Shown in pieces: positions 1 to 9,070 of a DNA stretch of 64,000 nt (within the stretch, counting starts at the first letter, position 1; each line of letters opens with the position of its first letter). The notes under the pieces were generated by a model that saw nothing but the letters and a program-made list of their open reading frames with translations, made no database searches and had not been told where the DNA came from. Source of the DNA: Chondrinema litorale (GTDB taxonomy: Bacteria; Bacteroidota; Bacteroidia; Cytophagales; Flammeovirgaceae); contig NZ_CP111067.1 of the NCBI RefSeq assembly GCF_026250525.1, forward strand, positions 1-64,000. The letters are read 5' to 3'. The translations under genes and the position numbers were made by a program.

Positions 1-1
1 C

Positions 2-391
2 GATGGGATATTAGATATAGATTTTATAAATACAGGGGTTCAGAATCCTGTAGTAAATGGTATTGAAATATTAGAGTATTCTACTTCATCAGCTAGGCTA
101 ACCTCAGAAGAGTTGAGTTTAAATACATCTAATTTTTATGTTTTTAGTATATATCCAAATCCTACAGAAGGATCATTTGAAATAGCAGTGGAGAATGGAA
201 ATATAGAAGAGAGTAATTTTGAAATAGAAATTTTTAATATGTTAGGCCTAAAAGTTTTTGAGAGTTCTGGTATAAGTTCTAGTACGATAAATGTCAATTT
301 TGATTCTATTGGAATGAGCAAAGGTATGTATATGGTTAAACTAAGGCTCGGTAGTAAGATTCAAGAAGTACATAAATTAATTTATAGATAA
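2..391 (+). CDS. C-terminal part of a secreted malectin/T9SS protein (partial)
   Basis: The reading frame is open from the left edge, so the gene starts outside the window; the TTG at 113 is only an internal codon. The first ~27 residues (DGILDIDFINTG...NPVVNGIEILEY) look like the last strands of a malectin-type carbohydrate-binding domain, where G-L-I-F and VNGIEI are typical. After a short linker comes a ~75-residue C-terminal domain with YPNPTEG, IFNMLG and MSKGMYMVKL, the pattern of a type A T9SS sorting signal. The protein is therefore likely exported through the outer membrane and anchored or released. A strong hairpin follows the stop. Its main catalytic or binding part is not visible. 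Confidence 0.85.
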   Translation, partial: DGILDIDFINTGVQNPVVNGIEILEYSTSSARLTSEELSLNTSNFYVFSIYPNPTEGSFEIAVENGNIEESNFEIEIFNMLGLKVFESSGISSSTINVNFDSIGMSKGMYMVKLRLGSKIQEVHKLIYR

Positions 392-400
392 ATAAACATA

Positions 401-434
401 TAGACTGAGAACATTACTAATTGTTCTCAGTCTA
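401..434 (+). terminator. Hairpin after the T9SS gene
   Basis: A near-perfect inverted repeat, TAGACTGAGAAC with GTTCTCAGTCTA, starts 10 bp after the stop codon. No long T-run follows, so it may act as a weak terminator or as 3' end protection. Confidence 0.6.
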
Positions 435-536
435 TAAAAAGGCTTTAATTATAAAACTTAATTTTTTGTTCGGGGTTAATAAATAATTAGTCATCTTTGT
501 TTTTTAAACTCAATAAAAAACAAATTTTTAGACTAA

Positions 537-2309
537 ATGTATGATACCAATCAACTAATAGTACTCATAACTTTGGGGTTGTTGATTATAGGGCTTTTTA
601 GCGATATACTAAAGCCATCGGTCGTATTTTTAATAGGAGTGATGGTATTATTAGTGTCAAAAGTATTATCACCAGACAAATTTTTGTCAGGGTTTGCCAA
701 CCAACAAGTAATTACGATTGTATTACTTGTGCTCATTTCTGCGGGGCTTCGGAAAAACTTTAATATATCCAGCATATTTGACGGACTTTTTATTGCTGCA
801 AAATCAGCTAGATCATTTTTGGCTACAATGATGGTGTTTGTAGCAAGTGTTTCCGCCTTCATTAACAACACACCTATGGTGGCAATGATGACTCCCTATG
901 TATATGACTGGGGAAAAAGAAAAAATGTACCTCCATCAAAATTATTAATACCTCTTTCTTATGCTACAATGCTAGGAGGTATGATCACTGTTGTTGGTAC
1001 TTCTACCAACTTAGTATTACAAGGTTTTTTGGAACAGAACAATGTTCCACTGTTATCTTATAAAGATTTTCTCTATCTGGGCTTATTAGTAACTTTAGTA
1101 GGTATCATTTTTATTCTTTTTATAGGCTATCATTTACTGCCCGGAAACAAAGATAAACTTGAGTTGTTTAAAGAGAGTGCAAGAGAATATCTTGTTGAAA
1201 CTAAAATTTCAGAAATATCCGAATTGATAGGTAAAACAGTAAGCGAGGCTAAACTTAGAAACCTAAAAGGTGTATATCTGGTAGATATCGTTCGATCAGG
1301 TAAAATAATCTCACCAGTTTCTCCAAAAGAACAGTTACTAGTTGATGATAAATTAATATTTGCAGGAGATACCCACAAAATTGTAGAACTTGTTCAAAGT
1401 AACAATGGGCTGCTTCTTCCTAAACCCAATGGAGATTTTATTGGCAATAATCTAGAAATTACAGAAGTAGTTATCCCAGTAAATTCGCCTCTAGCAGGCC
1501 AAATGGTAAAAGACTCTAACTTTCGTAATTATTACGATGCTGCCATTGTTGCTATACATAGAAATGGCGAAAGATTAAGAGGCAAAATAGGAGAGATAAA
1601 ACTGCAAGTAGGGGATTTGTTATTACTTACTACAGGGAATGATTTTTATAAGAGAAATGATGCATTAAAGGGCTTATATGTAATTTCTCAAATACAAAAA
1701 TCAGAACCTGATAATTATGTAAATGGTAGAATTTTTCTAGGAATAATGGGAGTAGTTATTTTACTCATATTAACCGGATTCCTTACCTTATTTATGGGTT
1801 TATTGATTCTTTTTGCATCACTAGTAGTATTAAAACTGTTTGGTGTAAATGACATTCGTAAAGAAATGGATTTTAACCTAATTGCAATTTTAGTTTGTGC
1901 TTTGGCGATAGGCAATGCGATGATAGAAACAGGCGCAGCTAAACTTGTTGCTGATCTCTTAATGAGTTTTATAACCCCATTTGGAAATATAGGTTTACTA
2001 ACTGGCTTATTTTTTCTTACAGTCTTGCTAACAACTTTCATCACCAATGCAGCTGCAGTATCTATAGTTTTTCCGATTGCATATAGTTTGTGTTCAGAAA
2101 TGAATTTAAATGGAACGCCTTATTATATAGCAATTGCTTTTGCTGCTTCAGCTGCTTTTATGACTCCAATTGGTTACCAAACGAACTTAATGGTATATGG
2201 CCCAGGAGGATATAAATTCGGTGATTATTTTAAGATTGGGTTACCTTTAACCCTGATATATTCTGCAGTTTGTCTTATTTTCATAATTTTGCGATATAAC
2301 GTTATATAA
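537..2309 (+). CDS. SLC13-family anion (probably sulfate) permease with two TrkA-C domains
   Basis: 590 residues. The architecture is typical of SLC13-type permeases with an internal RCK pair: a hydrophobic N-terminal half (~1-195), two soluble TrkA-C-like domains (~205-290 and ~300-385), and a hydrophobic C-terminal half (~395-590). Each membrane half has a conserved motif: NNTPMVAMMTPYV near 110, TNAAAVSIVFPIA near 503, and GYQTNLMVYGPGGY near 545. It ends 1 bp before cysC and heads a PAPS-synthesis operon, so sulfate is the most likely substrate. The family also includes dicarboxylate and phosphate carriers, so the substrate rests on context. The start ATG follows an AT-rich leader of ~145 bp. 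Confidence 0.85.
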   Translation: MYDTNQLIVLITLGLLIIGLFSDILKPSVVFLIGVMVLLVSKVLSPDKFLSGFANQQVITIVLLVLISAGLRKNFNISSIFDGLFIAAKSARSFLATMMVFVASVSAFINNTPMVAMMTPYVYDWGKRKNVPPSKLLIPLSYATMLGGMITVVGTSTNLVLQGFLEQNNVPLLSYKDFLYLGLLVTLVGIIFILFIGYHLLPGNKDKLELFKESAREYLVETKISEISELIGKTVSEAKLRNLKGVYLVDIVRSGKIISPVSPKEQLLVDDKLIFAGDTHKIVELVQSNNGLLLPKPNGDFIGNNLEITEVVIPVNSPLAGQMVKDSNFRNYYDAAIVAIHRNGERLRGKIGEIKLQVGDLLLLTTGNDFYKRNDALKGLYVISQIQKSEPDNYVNGRIFLGIMGVVILLILTGFLTLFMGLLILFASLVVLKLFGVNDIRKEMDFNLIAILVCALAIGNAMIETGAAKLVADLLMSFITPFGNIGLLTGLFFLTVLLTTFITNAAAVSIVFPIAYSLCSEMNLNGTPYYIAIAFAASAAFMTPIGYQTNLMVYGPGGYKFGDYFKIGLPLTLIYSAVCLIFIILRYNVI

Positions 2310-2310
2310 A

Positions 2311-2907
2311 ATGAGTGAGAAGTTACATATAATACCACACGATCATAAAATAAAAAAGGCCGATAGAATTGCTCAAAAGAAGCATAAGCCTACTATTTTA
2401 TGGTTTACAGGTCTTTCTGGTTCAGGAAAATCAACACTTGCAAGTGCCCTTGAATACAAGTTGCATCAGGAAGGTATAAACACTTATATCTTAGATGGTG
2501 ACAATATCAGAAATGGATTAAACAAAGGACTTACTTTTAGTGATGATGATAGACAAGAAAACATCAGAAGAATATCTGAAGTAGCAAAGTTATTTGTGGA
2601 TGCTGGAATAGTAGTACTTACAGCTTTTATTTCTCCATTTAAAGAAGATAGAGCTATGGCTAGAAGTATGGTTGAGTCTGGTGAATTTATCGAAGTTTTT
2701 GTAGATTGTCCTTTAGAAATTTGTGAACAACGCGATGTAAAAGGATTGTACCAAAAAGCAAGAAGTGGTGAGATTACAAAATTCACTGGAATAGATTCTC
2801 CTTTTGAAGCACCAGAAAACCCAGAAATAACCGTTCAGACACATAAATTATCTTTAGACGAATCAGTCGATCAACTTTTTAAATTTGTATCAAAGCAGAT
2901 ATTATAA
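2311..2907 (+). CDS. cysC: Adenylylsulfate (APS) kinase
   Basis: 198 residues, the usual length for a stand-alone CysC. It phosphorylates APS on the 3' hydroxyl to give PAPS, the donor for sulfotransferases. The Walker A motif GLSGSGKS lies at residues 34-41, followed by LDGDNIRNGLN, the DDRQENIRRISEVAKLF helix and the lid segment GLYQKARSGEITKFTGIDSPFE, all classic for the family. It begins 1 bp after the permease stop and 13 bp before cysD, so co-transcription is very likely. Retaining a kinase in an operon with no PAPS reductase points to sulfation. Confidence 0.97.
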   Translation: MSEKLHIIPHDHKIKKADRIAQKKHKPTILWFTGLSGSGKSTLASALEYKLHQEGINTYILDGDNIRNGLNKGLTFSDDDRQENIRRISEVAKLFVDAGIVVLTAFISPFKEDRAMARSMVESGEFIEVFVDCPLEICEQRDVKGLYQKARSGEITKFTGIDSPFEAPENPEITVQTHKLSLDESVDQLFKFVSKQIL

Positions 2908-2920
2908 CTAATAATTTCCT

Positions 2921-3826
2921 ATGGAAAACTACTTTTTAAATAATTTTGAGGAGCTCGAAGCGGAGTCCATTTATGTGATTAGAGAAGTTGCAGCTCAATT
3001 TGATCGTCCTGCATTACTTTTTTCAGGTGGAAAAGATTCCATCGTTGTAACCCATTTAGCCCGTAAAGCTTTTTACCCGGCTAAAATTCCATTTCCATTG
3101 GTTCATATTGACACCGGTCATAACTTTCCTGAGACTATCGAATTTAGAGATAGGCTTATGAAAGAGATAGGGGCTAACCTTATTGTAGGATCTGTTCAAC
3201 AATCAATTGACGAAGGGAAAGTAAAAGAAGAAACTGGTTTTTATGCTAGTAGAAATGCTCTTCAAACAGTAACATTATTAGATACAATTGAAGAACATAA
3301 GTTCGATGCTTGTATGGGTGGTGCTAGAAGAGACGAAGAGAAAGCAAGAGCTAAAGAAAGATTCTTCTCTCATAGAGATGATTTTGGCCAGTGGGATCCT
3401 AAAAACCAGCGTCCAGAACTATGGAACCTGTTTAATGGTAAGAAAAACATGGGCGAGCATTTTAGAGTATTCCCTATCAGTAACTGGACTGAGATGGATA
3501 TTTGGCAATATATCAAAGCTGAAAAAATTGAAATCCCTTCTATCTACTTTACGCATAAAAGACAAGTAATAGAAAGAGATGGTTCTCTTTTAGCTGATTG
3601 CGAACACCTTAACTTAAAACCTACTGAAAAACCAGTAGAAATGCAGGTGAGATTCAGAACAATTGGTGATATGACATGTACTGGAGCTGTTTTGTCAAAT
3701 GCATCAACTATGGATGATATTATAGATGAAGTATCAGCAGCAAGAGAAACAGAAAGAGGTACTAGAGCAGATGACAAACGTTCGGAAACTGCTATGGAAG
3801 ATAGAAAGAAACAAGGTTATTTCTAA
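2921..3826 (+). CDS. cysD: Sulfate adenylyltransferase subunit 2
   Basis: 301 residues, full length. This is the catalytic PP-loop ATP pyrophosphatase subunit of ATP sulfurylase, which makes APS from sulfate and ATP together with the GTPase CysN. SGGKDS, the PP-loop, is at residues 35-40. GGARRDEEKARAKER near 133-147 and the C-terminal RKKQGYF are family hallmarks. It lies in the operon between cysC and an unexpected dinD-like gene; cysN, normally adjacent, follows 900 bp later. Confidence 0.97.
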   Translation: MENYFLNNFEELEAESIYVIREVAAQFDRPALLFSGGKDSIVVTHLARKAFYPAKIPFPLVHIDTGHNFPETIEFRDRLMKEIGANLIVGSVQQSIDEGKVKEETGFYASRNALQTVTLLDTIEEHKFDACMGGARRDEEKARAKERFFSHRDDFGQWDPKNQRPELWNLFNGKKNMGEHFRVFPISNWTEMDIWQYIKAEKIEIPSIYFTHKRQVIERDGSLLADCEHLNLKPTEKPVEMQVRFRTIGDMTCTGAVLSNASTMDDIIDEVSAARETERGTRADDKRSETAMEDRKKQGYF

Positions 3827-3851
3827 ATATTAAAAACTTTGCCCTATATAG

Positions 3852-4697
3852 ATGAAAGTAGATAAAATAGACGAATTACGAAAAAGGTTTGAAGAGATCA
3901 TTACTTTATATGAAGATATAGAAGTATGGATGGCGCGTGATCTGCAAAAACTTTTGGGTTATACCGAATGGCGTAATTTTACTAAAGTAATTGAAAGGGC
4001 AATGGAAACTTGTGCTAACTCAGGTGAGGAGGTTAAAGACCATTTTGTTGAGCTCAACAAAATGGTAGAGATTGGCTTAGGAGCTAATAGGATAGTGAGA
4101 GATTTTATGCTTACACGATATGCCTGTTATATAATAGCTCAAAACGGCGATCCTAAAAAAGAACCTATTGCTTTTGCGCAAAGTTATTTTGCCTTAAAAA
4201 CCAGAAAGCAAGAGTTGTTAGAAGACAGACTCAAGCTAGATGATCGTATAAGAGCGAGAGAAAAACTGATTGACACCGAAAATAAGCTTTCTAAAAACAT
4301 TTATGAAAGAGGTGTTGACCAAATTGGTTTTGGCAGAATAAGAAGCAAAGGCGACAGTGTGTTGTTTGGTGGTAACTCTACCAAACAAATGAAAGAAAAA
4401 ATGGGTGTGCCGAAAAACAGACCTTTGGCAGATTTTCTACCTACTATTACCATAAAAGCAAAAGACTTTGCGGCTGAGATTACCAATTTTAATGTGGAAT
4501 CTCAAAATATGTATGGGGAAGATCAGATTAGCAAAGAGCATGTTAAAAACAACAAAGATGTGCGTAGTCTGCTTGAGAAGAGAGGAATTAAACCTGAGGA
4601 ACTTCCTGCTGAAGAAGACATTAAGAAAATTCAGCGTAGAGTTAAATCAATTGATAAAAAATTATTAAAAGAAGACAAAAAACTTAGGGACGAATAA
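3852..4697 (+). CDS. dinD: DinD-like protein with BRO-N domain
   Basis: 281 residues, close to the length of E. coli DinD. The N-terminal ~115 residues form a BRO-N-type domain (VWMARDLQKLLGYTEWRNFTKVIERAMETC, then RDFMLTRYACYIIAQNGDPKKEPIAFAQSYFA). The rest is charged and helical, ending in lysine-rich sequence (KSIDKKLLKEDKKLRDE). DinD is known as a DNA-damage-induced protein that inhibits RecA filaments in vitro, which says little about a role here. It sits between cysD and cysN with short gaps (25 and 26 bp), all on one strand, so it should be co-transcribed with them. No promoter or SOS box is evident immediately upstream. Confidence 0.82.
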   Translation: MKVDKIDELRKRFEEIITLYEDIEVWMARDLQKLLGYTEWRNFTKVIERAMETCANSGEEVKDHFVELNKMVEIGLGANRIVRDFMLTRYACYIIAQNGDPKKEPIAFAQSYFALKTRKQELLEDRLKLDDRIRAREKLIDTENKLSKNIYERGVDQIGFGRIRSKGDSVLFGGNSTKQMKEKMGVPKNRPLADFLPTITIKAKDFAAEITNFNVESQNMYGEDQISKEHVKNNKDVRSLLEKRGIKPEELPAEEDIKKIQRRVKSIDKKLLKEDKKLRDE

Positions 4698-4723
4698 TCC
4701 CTGCTTATATTAAAATAGAAATT

Positions 4724-5986
4724 ATGGCAATAGATCATTCAAACATGGAAATTCTCCGCTTCACTACTGCCGGAAGCGTAGACGACGGGAAGAGTACACT
4801 TATAGGCCGTTTACTATATGATTCAAAATCAATTTTTGAAGATCAACTTGAAGCTGTTGAGAAATCAAGTCAAAGCAAAGGTCTGGAGCATGTAGATTTA
4901 TCATTACTTACTGATGGACTAAAAGCTGAAAGAGAGCAGGGTATTACAATTGATGTAGCTTACCGTTACTTTGCTACTCCAAAGAGAAAATTTATTATAG
5001 CAGATACTCCAGGGCACATTCAGTATACCAGAAATATGGTTACTGGAGCCTCAACTGCTAATATGGCTTTAATTCTAGTAGATGCTCGTAAAGGCATTTT
5101 GGAGCAAACATGTAGACATTCATTTATCGCTTCTCTACTTAAAATCCCACACATTGTACTATGTGTAAATAAAATGGATTTAGTAGACTACGATCAAGAA
5201 GTTTATGAAAACATTGTTTCTGAGTTTAGAAAGTTTGCTGCTAAATTAGAAGTAAACGATGTACATTTTGTGCCTGTTAGTGCACTTAAGGGCGACAATG
5301 TGGTAGACAAATCAGCTAATATGGATTGGTATGAAGGTTCTACCTTATTATATATGCTTGAGACTATCCACATCGGTAGCGACCATAATCATGTAGATTG
5401 TCGTTTCCCTGTGCAATATGTTGTTCGCCCTCACTCTGACGAATACCACGATTACCGTGGATATGCAGGAAGAATTGCAGGTGGAGTATTTAAAAAGGGA
5501 GATGATGTAACTGTATTACCTTCAGGATTCTCTTCAAAAATTAAATCTATAGATACATTTAATGGAGAAATTGACTTGGCTTATGCGCCAATGTCAGTAA
5601 CGATGACATTAGAAGATGAAATAGATATAAGTAGAGGAGATATGATTGTAAGGCCAAACAATCAACCAGAAAGCTCTCAAGACTTAGAAGTAATGCTTTG
5701 TTGGTTAAATCCTAAGCCTCCGGTACCAAGAGCGAAGTATTACATCCAACATACTTCTAATGAAGCCAGAGCAATGATTAAAGACATTTTGTATAAAGTA
5801 GATATTAATACTTTACATAGAATGGAAGACGATAAGGATATCAATATGAATGATATATGCAGAGTGAAGATAAGAACTACTAAACCTCTGTTTACAGATA
5901 GTTACCGTCGTAATAGAAATACAGGAAGTATTATTTTGGTAGATGAATCTACTAACGAAACAGTAGCTGCTGGAATGATCATATAA
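4724..5986 (+). CDS. cysN: Sulfate adenylyltransferase subunit 1 (GTPase)
   Basis: 420 residues, the normal length for a CysN without a fused APS kinase. It is an EF-Tu-like GTPase that drives APS formation by CysD. The P-loop GSVDDGKS is at 17-24, the switch II motif DTPGH at 94-98, and NKMD at 149-152. Domain II/III beta-barrel sequence follows (RGYAGRIAGGVFKKGDDVTVLPSG). The separate cysC upstream agrees with the absence of a CysC fusion. A strong terminator follows the stop. Confidence 0.97.
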   Translation: MAIDHSNMEILRFTTAGSVDDGKSTLIGRLLYDSKSIFEDQLEAVEKSSQSKGLEHVDLSLLTDGLKAEREQGITIDVAYRYFATPKRKFIIADTPGHIQYTRNMVTGASTANMALILVDARKGILEQTCRHSFIASLLKIPHIVLCVNKMDLVDYDQEVYENIVSEFRKFAAKLEVNDVHFVPVSALKGDNVVDKSANMDWYEGSTLLYMLETIHIGSDHNHVDCRFPVQYVVRPHSDEYHDYRGYAGRIAGGVFKKGDDVTVLPSGFSSKIKSIDTFNGEIDLAYAPMSVTMTLEDEIDISRGDMIVRPNNQPESSQDLEVMLCWLNPKPPVPRAKYYIQHTSNEARAMIKDILYKVDINTLHRMEDDKDINMNDICRVKIRTTKPLFTDSYRRNRNTGSIILVDESTNETVAAGMII

Positions 5987-5996
5987 TTTTTTGTAA

Positions 5997-6027
5997 GGGC
6001 AGCGAGAGCTGCCCTTTTGTTATTTTT
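5997..6027 (+). terminator. Rho-independent terminator after cysN
   Basis: A perfect 7-bp stem GGGCAGC/GCTGCCC with a GAGA tetraloop is followed by TTTTGTTATTTTT. It separates cysN from cysQ, so cysQ may be expressed partly by read-through or from its own promoter. Confidence 0.9.
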
Positions 6028-6039
6028 AATAATTGCCTG

Positions 6040-6822
6040 ATGACAGATCAATTTTTTGAGGAGTGGCTTGAAAAAGCTAAAAAAGTGGCTGTAGAAGCCG
6101 GAGAAAAAATTCTTGAAGTTTACAATTCAGATTCATTTGGTGAAGAGATAAAAGCAGATAAATCTCCTCTAACAAAAGCAGATAAAGAATCTCACAATGC
6201 CATTGTTGCTGTTCTAGATCAATCAGAATTACCTGTATTGAGTGAAGAAGGAAAAAATATCTCTTATGAGGACAGAAAAGACTGGGAATACTTCTGGATG
6301 GTAGACCCTTTAGATGGAACCAAAGAGTTTATTAAAAGGAACGGAGAATTTACAGTGAATATCGCACTGATCCATAAAAATACATCGATCTTAGGAGTAG
6401 TTTATGTTCCAGTAACTGGCAAAATGTATTGGGCACTAAAAGGAAAAGGAGCATTCACCAACGAAAATGGTGGAGAGGCTACAGCTTTAAATTGTGCAAC
6501 CTTTACAGATAGCGATGAAAATCTAAAAATTATAGGTTCTCGTTCGCATATGAATGAAGAAACTCAAGACTTTATAGCGAAGTACAACAATCCAGAAATA
6601 GTGAGTATGGGTAGTTCGCTTAAGTTTATGTTACTTGCAGAAGGGAAAGCACATATTTACCCTCGTATTGCCCCAACCATGGAGTGGGATACAGCTGCAG
6701 CCCACATTGTAGTTGAAGAAGCAGGAGGAACTGTTAAGCAATTCGGTAAAGAAGAATCTGTAGTATATAACAAAGCAAACTTGTTAAATCCTTACTTTGT
6801 AGCTAAAGGGAATTTAGAATAA
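6040..6822 (+). CDS. cysQ: 3'(2'),5'-bisphosphate nucleotidase
   Basis: 260 residues of the inositol-monophosphatase-like fold. It hydrolyses PAP, the product inhibitor released by sulfotransferases, to AMP. Metal-binding motifs are visible: SEE near 68-70, DPLDGTKEF at 89-97 and EWDTAAAH near 217-224, typical of CysQ rather than of IMPase. It lies 53 bp after cysN, beyond a terminator. Having CysQ next to the PAPS producers and near five sulfotransferases fits a PAPS/PAP cycle for polymer sulfation. Confidence 0.95.
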   Translation: MTDQFFEEWLEKAKKVAVEAGEKILEVYNSDSFGEEIKADKSPLTKADKESHNAIVAVLDQSELPVLSEEGKNISYEDRKDWEYFWMVDPLDGTKEFIKRNGEFTVNIALIHKNTSILGVVYVPVTGKMYWALKGKGAFTNENGGEATALNCATFTDSDENLKIIGSRSHMNEETQDFIAKYNNPEIVSMGSSLKFMLLAEGKAHIYPRIAPTMEWDTAAAHIVVEEAGGTVKQFGKEESVVYNKANLLNPYFVAKGNLE

Positions 6823-6850
6823 TTCAAAATATCCCTCAAAACCTTTAAGA

Positions 6851-6885
6851 ACAGGCCTGTATTATTCATATATTACAGGCCTGCT
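6851..6885. terminator. Hairpin downstream of cysQ
   Basis: The inverted repeat CAGGCCTGTA/TACAGGCCTG is separated by a short AT-rich loop, 30 bp after the cysQ stop. There is only a weak T tract (GCTTTG) after it. It marks the probable end of the sulfate operon. Confidence 0.6.
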
Positions 6886-6945
6886 TTGAATAATAAATCT
6901 TATTTGCTATTTTAATCTATAACTAGTTGTTAGCCAACAGTCTGT

Positions 6946-6957
6946 GTTAACAAATAT
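6946..6957 (-). promoter_or_regulatory. Candidate operator upstream of the first EPS gene
   Basis: GTTAACAAATAT lies 122 bp upstream of the sugar-transferase start. The same 12 bp occur twice, in reverse orientation, between the asparagine-synthase-like gene and wza. This suggests a shared regulator of the two EPS transcription units. No regulator is assigned. Confidence 0.4.
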
Positions 6958-7078
6958 GAATTTACCAAAATTCATTATTGCATAACAAAATAAAGTGATA
7001 ACTTTATATAATTCGACTCCAATCTTACTATTACACATTAAACTAACATTGATCAACAGATAATAGAAGATTTAGCTG

Positions 7079-8539
7079 ATGGCTTATTTACAATATTTCT
7101 CGCAATCACCACCATTTTTATCTAATCGTTCTGTTTTAGAAAATGATAAGAAAGCAAGATATGGAAAGTACTTAAACTTTTCTTTTTTATTCTTAGAGCT
7201 AATACTAGTCAATGTATGCTTTTTGTTTGTCGCATATTTGAAACAAGAGGATGTAATAACTTTCTCTTTAAAAAGTATTGGGTTTGCTAGTATATACAAT
7301 GCCTTTTGGGTATTTCTTACTTTTGCATTAAAACGATATAAAATTGGTAGAGATATTTCTCTTTCAGCTGTTTTTAAAAGTACTGTATTAATCGTTTTTA
7401 TACACTTTTTGTTAATAAGCACTTTAATTCAGTTTTTTAATCATTTTAATTTTCAAGATTATTATATCGCGCTTAATTATACAATATTAGCAGTTCTACT
7501 CCCGATTGTACGCATTTCATTTTTATATGCATTAAAAGAATATAGGAAGCTAGGTTATAACTACAAGAACATAGTTATAATAGGTTTAAATAAAACAAGC
7601 CAAGAGTTTTATAATTATGTGCAATCTAATCCTGCATTAGGTTTAAATTTTAAAGGTTTTTTTTCATTTCAAGAAAATGAAGAACATACAGCATTAGATG
7701 AATATAAAGGTAATCTTTCAGACTTTTACCATTATTGTAGTTTAAATAAGGTAAACGAAGTTTATTGTGCTATACCGGCAAATGGTTATGATTCTATTGC
7801 AGATATTATATCATTTGCTGATAATAATTTAATTCGGTTTAAAATTATTCCGGATTTTGGAGGACTTACGAATATTAATTTTGATATAAGTTTCTACAAT
7901 AATGTCCCTATAATAACGCCTAGACACGAACCCCTTGAAGATTTAATAAACAGAGCTGTAAAACGAACATTTGATATTGTATTTTCAGTTTTGGTAATTT
8001 CATTTATTTTTCCTTTTCTATTTCCTGTATTAGCAATTCTGGTAAGAGCTTCGTCAAAAGGTCCTGTTTTTTTTAAACAACTTCGTTCAGGAAAAAGTAA
8101 CAAGTGTTTTTATTGTTATAAATTCAGAACGATGAAAATGAATCGGGATTCTGACAAGATTCAGGCAACAAAGCATGATAAAAGAGTTACCAGAATAGGG
8201 AAATTCATGCGAAAAACTAATCTTGATGAATTGCCTCAGTTTTTTAATGTATTAAGAGGTGAAATGTCAGTAGTAGGCCCTAGACCACATATGTTATTGC
8301 ATACAGAGCAGTATTCTAAATTGATTAATAGATATATGGTAAGGCATTTTGTAAAACCTGGTATAACTGGTTGGGCTCAAGTAAATGGTTATAGAGGTAA
8401 TACAAAAGCAACGGAGCTTATGGAAAAAAGAATAGAGTATGATACATGGTATTTAGAGAACTGGAGTTTGTGGCTTGATTTAAAGATTGTTCTAATGACT
8501 GTGATCAATCTTTTTGAGGGTGAAAAAAATGCTTATTAA
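7079..8539 (+). CDS. Undecaprenyl-phosphate sugar phosphotransferase, EPS initiation (WcaJ/WbaP type)
   Basis: 486 residues. The N-terminal half has about four hydrophobic segments followed by a CoA-binding-like domain (NIVIIGLNKTSQEFYNYV...). The C-terminal third is the bacterial sugar transferase domain, with KRTFDIVFSVLVISFIFPF, YKFRTMK, LDELPQFFNVLRGEMSVVGPRPH and the terminal PGITGWAQVNGYRGNT. It would load the first hexose-1-phosphate onto undecaprenyl phosphate at the inner membrane, starting repeat-unit assembly. It is the first gene of the EPS cluster. Galactose versus glucose specificity cannot be read from sequence. Confidence 0.93.
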   Translation: MAYLQYFSQSPPFLSNRSVLENDKKARYGKYLNFSFLFLELILVNVCFLFVAYLKQEDVITFSLKSIGFASIYNAFWVFLTFALKRYKIGRDISLSAVFKSTVLIVFIHFLLISTLIQFFNHFNFQDYYIALNYTILAVLLPIVRISFLYALKEYRKLGYNYKNIVIIGLNKTSQEFYNYVQSNPALGLNFKGFFSFQENEEHTALDEYKGNLSDFYHYCSLNKVNEVYCAIPANGYDSIADIISFADNNLIRFKIIPDFGGLTNINFDISFYNNVPIITPRHEPLEDLINRAVKRTFDIVFSVLVISFIFPFLFPVLAILVRASSKGPVFFKQLRSGKSNKCFYCYKFRTMKMNRDSDKIQATKHDKRVTRIGKFMRKTNLDELPQFFNVLRGEMSVVGPRPHMLLHTEQYSKLINRYMVRHFVKPGITGWAQVNGYRGNTKATELMEKRIEYDTWYLENWSLWLDLKIVLMTVINLFEGEKNAY

Positions 8540-8601
8540 GCAAATTATCGGTCTAGTTTAACCATAACTACTATTAATATTCTTAATTAATCTATAAGAT
8601 A

Positions 8602-9066
8602 ATGCTGAAACTATTAAATTCTATTAATTCAAAGTATATCGAGTTGCTTAAGTATCTGGGCATTTATGATCTAATAAATTTATTGTATGGAAAATATGGT
8701 CAGGTAATTAAATTTATTATAGCTGGTGGAACTGGAGCTGTTATTGAATTAGGACTATTTATTCTATTCACAGGACTATTATCAATTCATTATTTACTTT
8801 CCAACCTTATTGCTATAAGTATAGCAATACTTGTAAATTATATTATATCCCAGAAGTGGGTTTTTGAGTCAGGAAGGCATTCTAAAGAAGTTGAATTAGT
8901 TGTATTTATAATGCTTTCTGTAGTTATAATTTTATTAAATCAACTTCTAATGTGGAGCTTTGTAGATGGACTGGGTTTTAATGAGAAAATCAGTAAAGTA
9001 TCATCAATTGCTCTTGTGGCGATTATAAACTTCTTCGCAAAAAAATTCCTTGTCTTCAAAAAGTAG
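8602..9066 (+). CDS. GtrA-like flippase/membrane protein
   Basis: 154 residues with four predicted membrane helices. GKYGQVIKFIIAGGTGAVIELGLFILFT and NYIISQKWVFE are characteristic of the GtrA/DPMS family. Such proteins usually partner with a DPM-like GT2 in moving or using polyprenyl-phosphate-linked sugars. The GT2 that follows begins within 5 bp of the stop, or slightly overlaps if its TTG start is used. This supports a functional pair. Confidence 0.85.
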   Translation: MLKLLNSINSKYIELLKYLGIYDLINLLYGKYGQVIKFIIAGGTGAVIELGLFILFTGLLSIHYLLSNLIAISIAILVNYIISQKWVFESGRHSKEVELVVFIMLSVVIILLNQLLMWSFVDGLGFNEKISKVSSIALVAIINFFAKKFLVFKK

Positions 9067-9070
9067 TATT

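Noticed and set aside
113..130. Start codon for the first gene
   Set aside because: The frame is open to the left edge with malectin-like sequence before it, so this TTG is internal.
2311..6822. Assimilatory sulfate reduction operon
   Set aside because: No PAPS reductase or sulfite reductase gene is seen and an EPS locus with five sulfotransferases follows; it cannot be excluded that such genes lie outside the window.
9050..9070. TTG start for the DPM-like GT2
   Set aside because: It overlaps gtrA and adds seven residues without conservation; the ATG at 9071 places the GT2 motif at the usual position.
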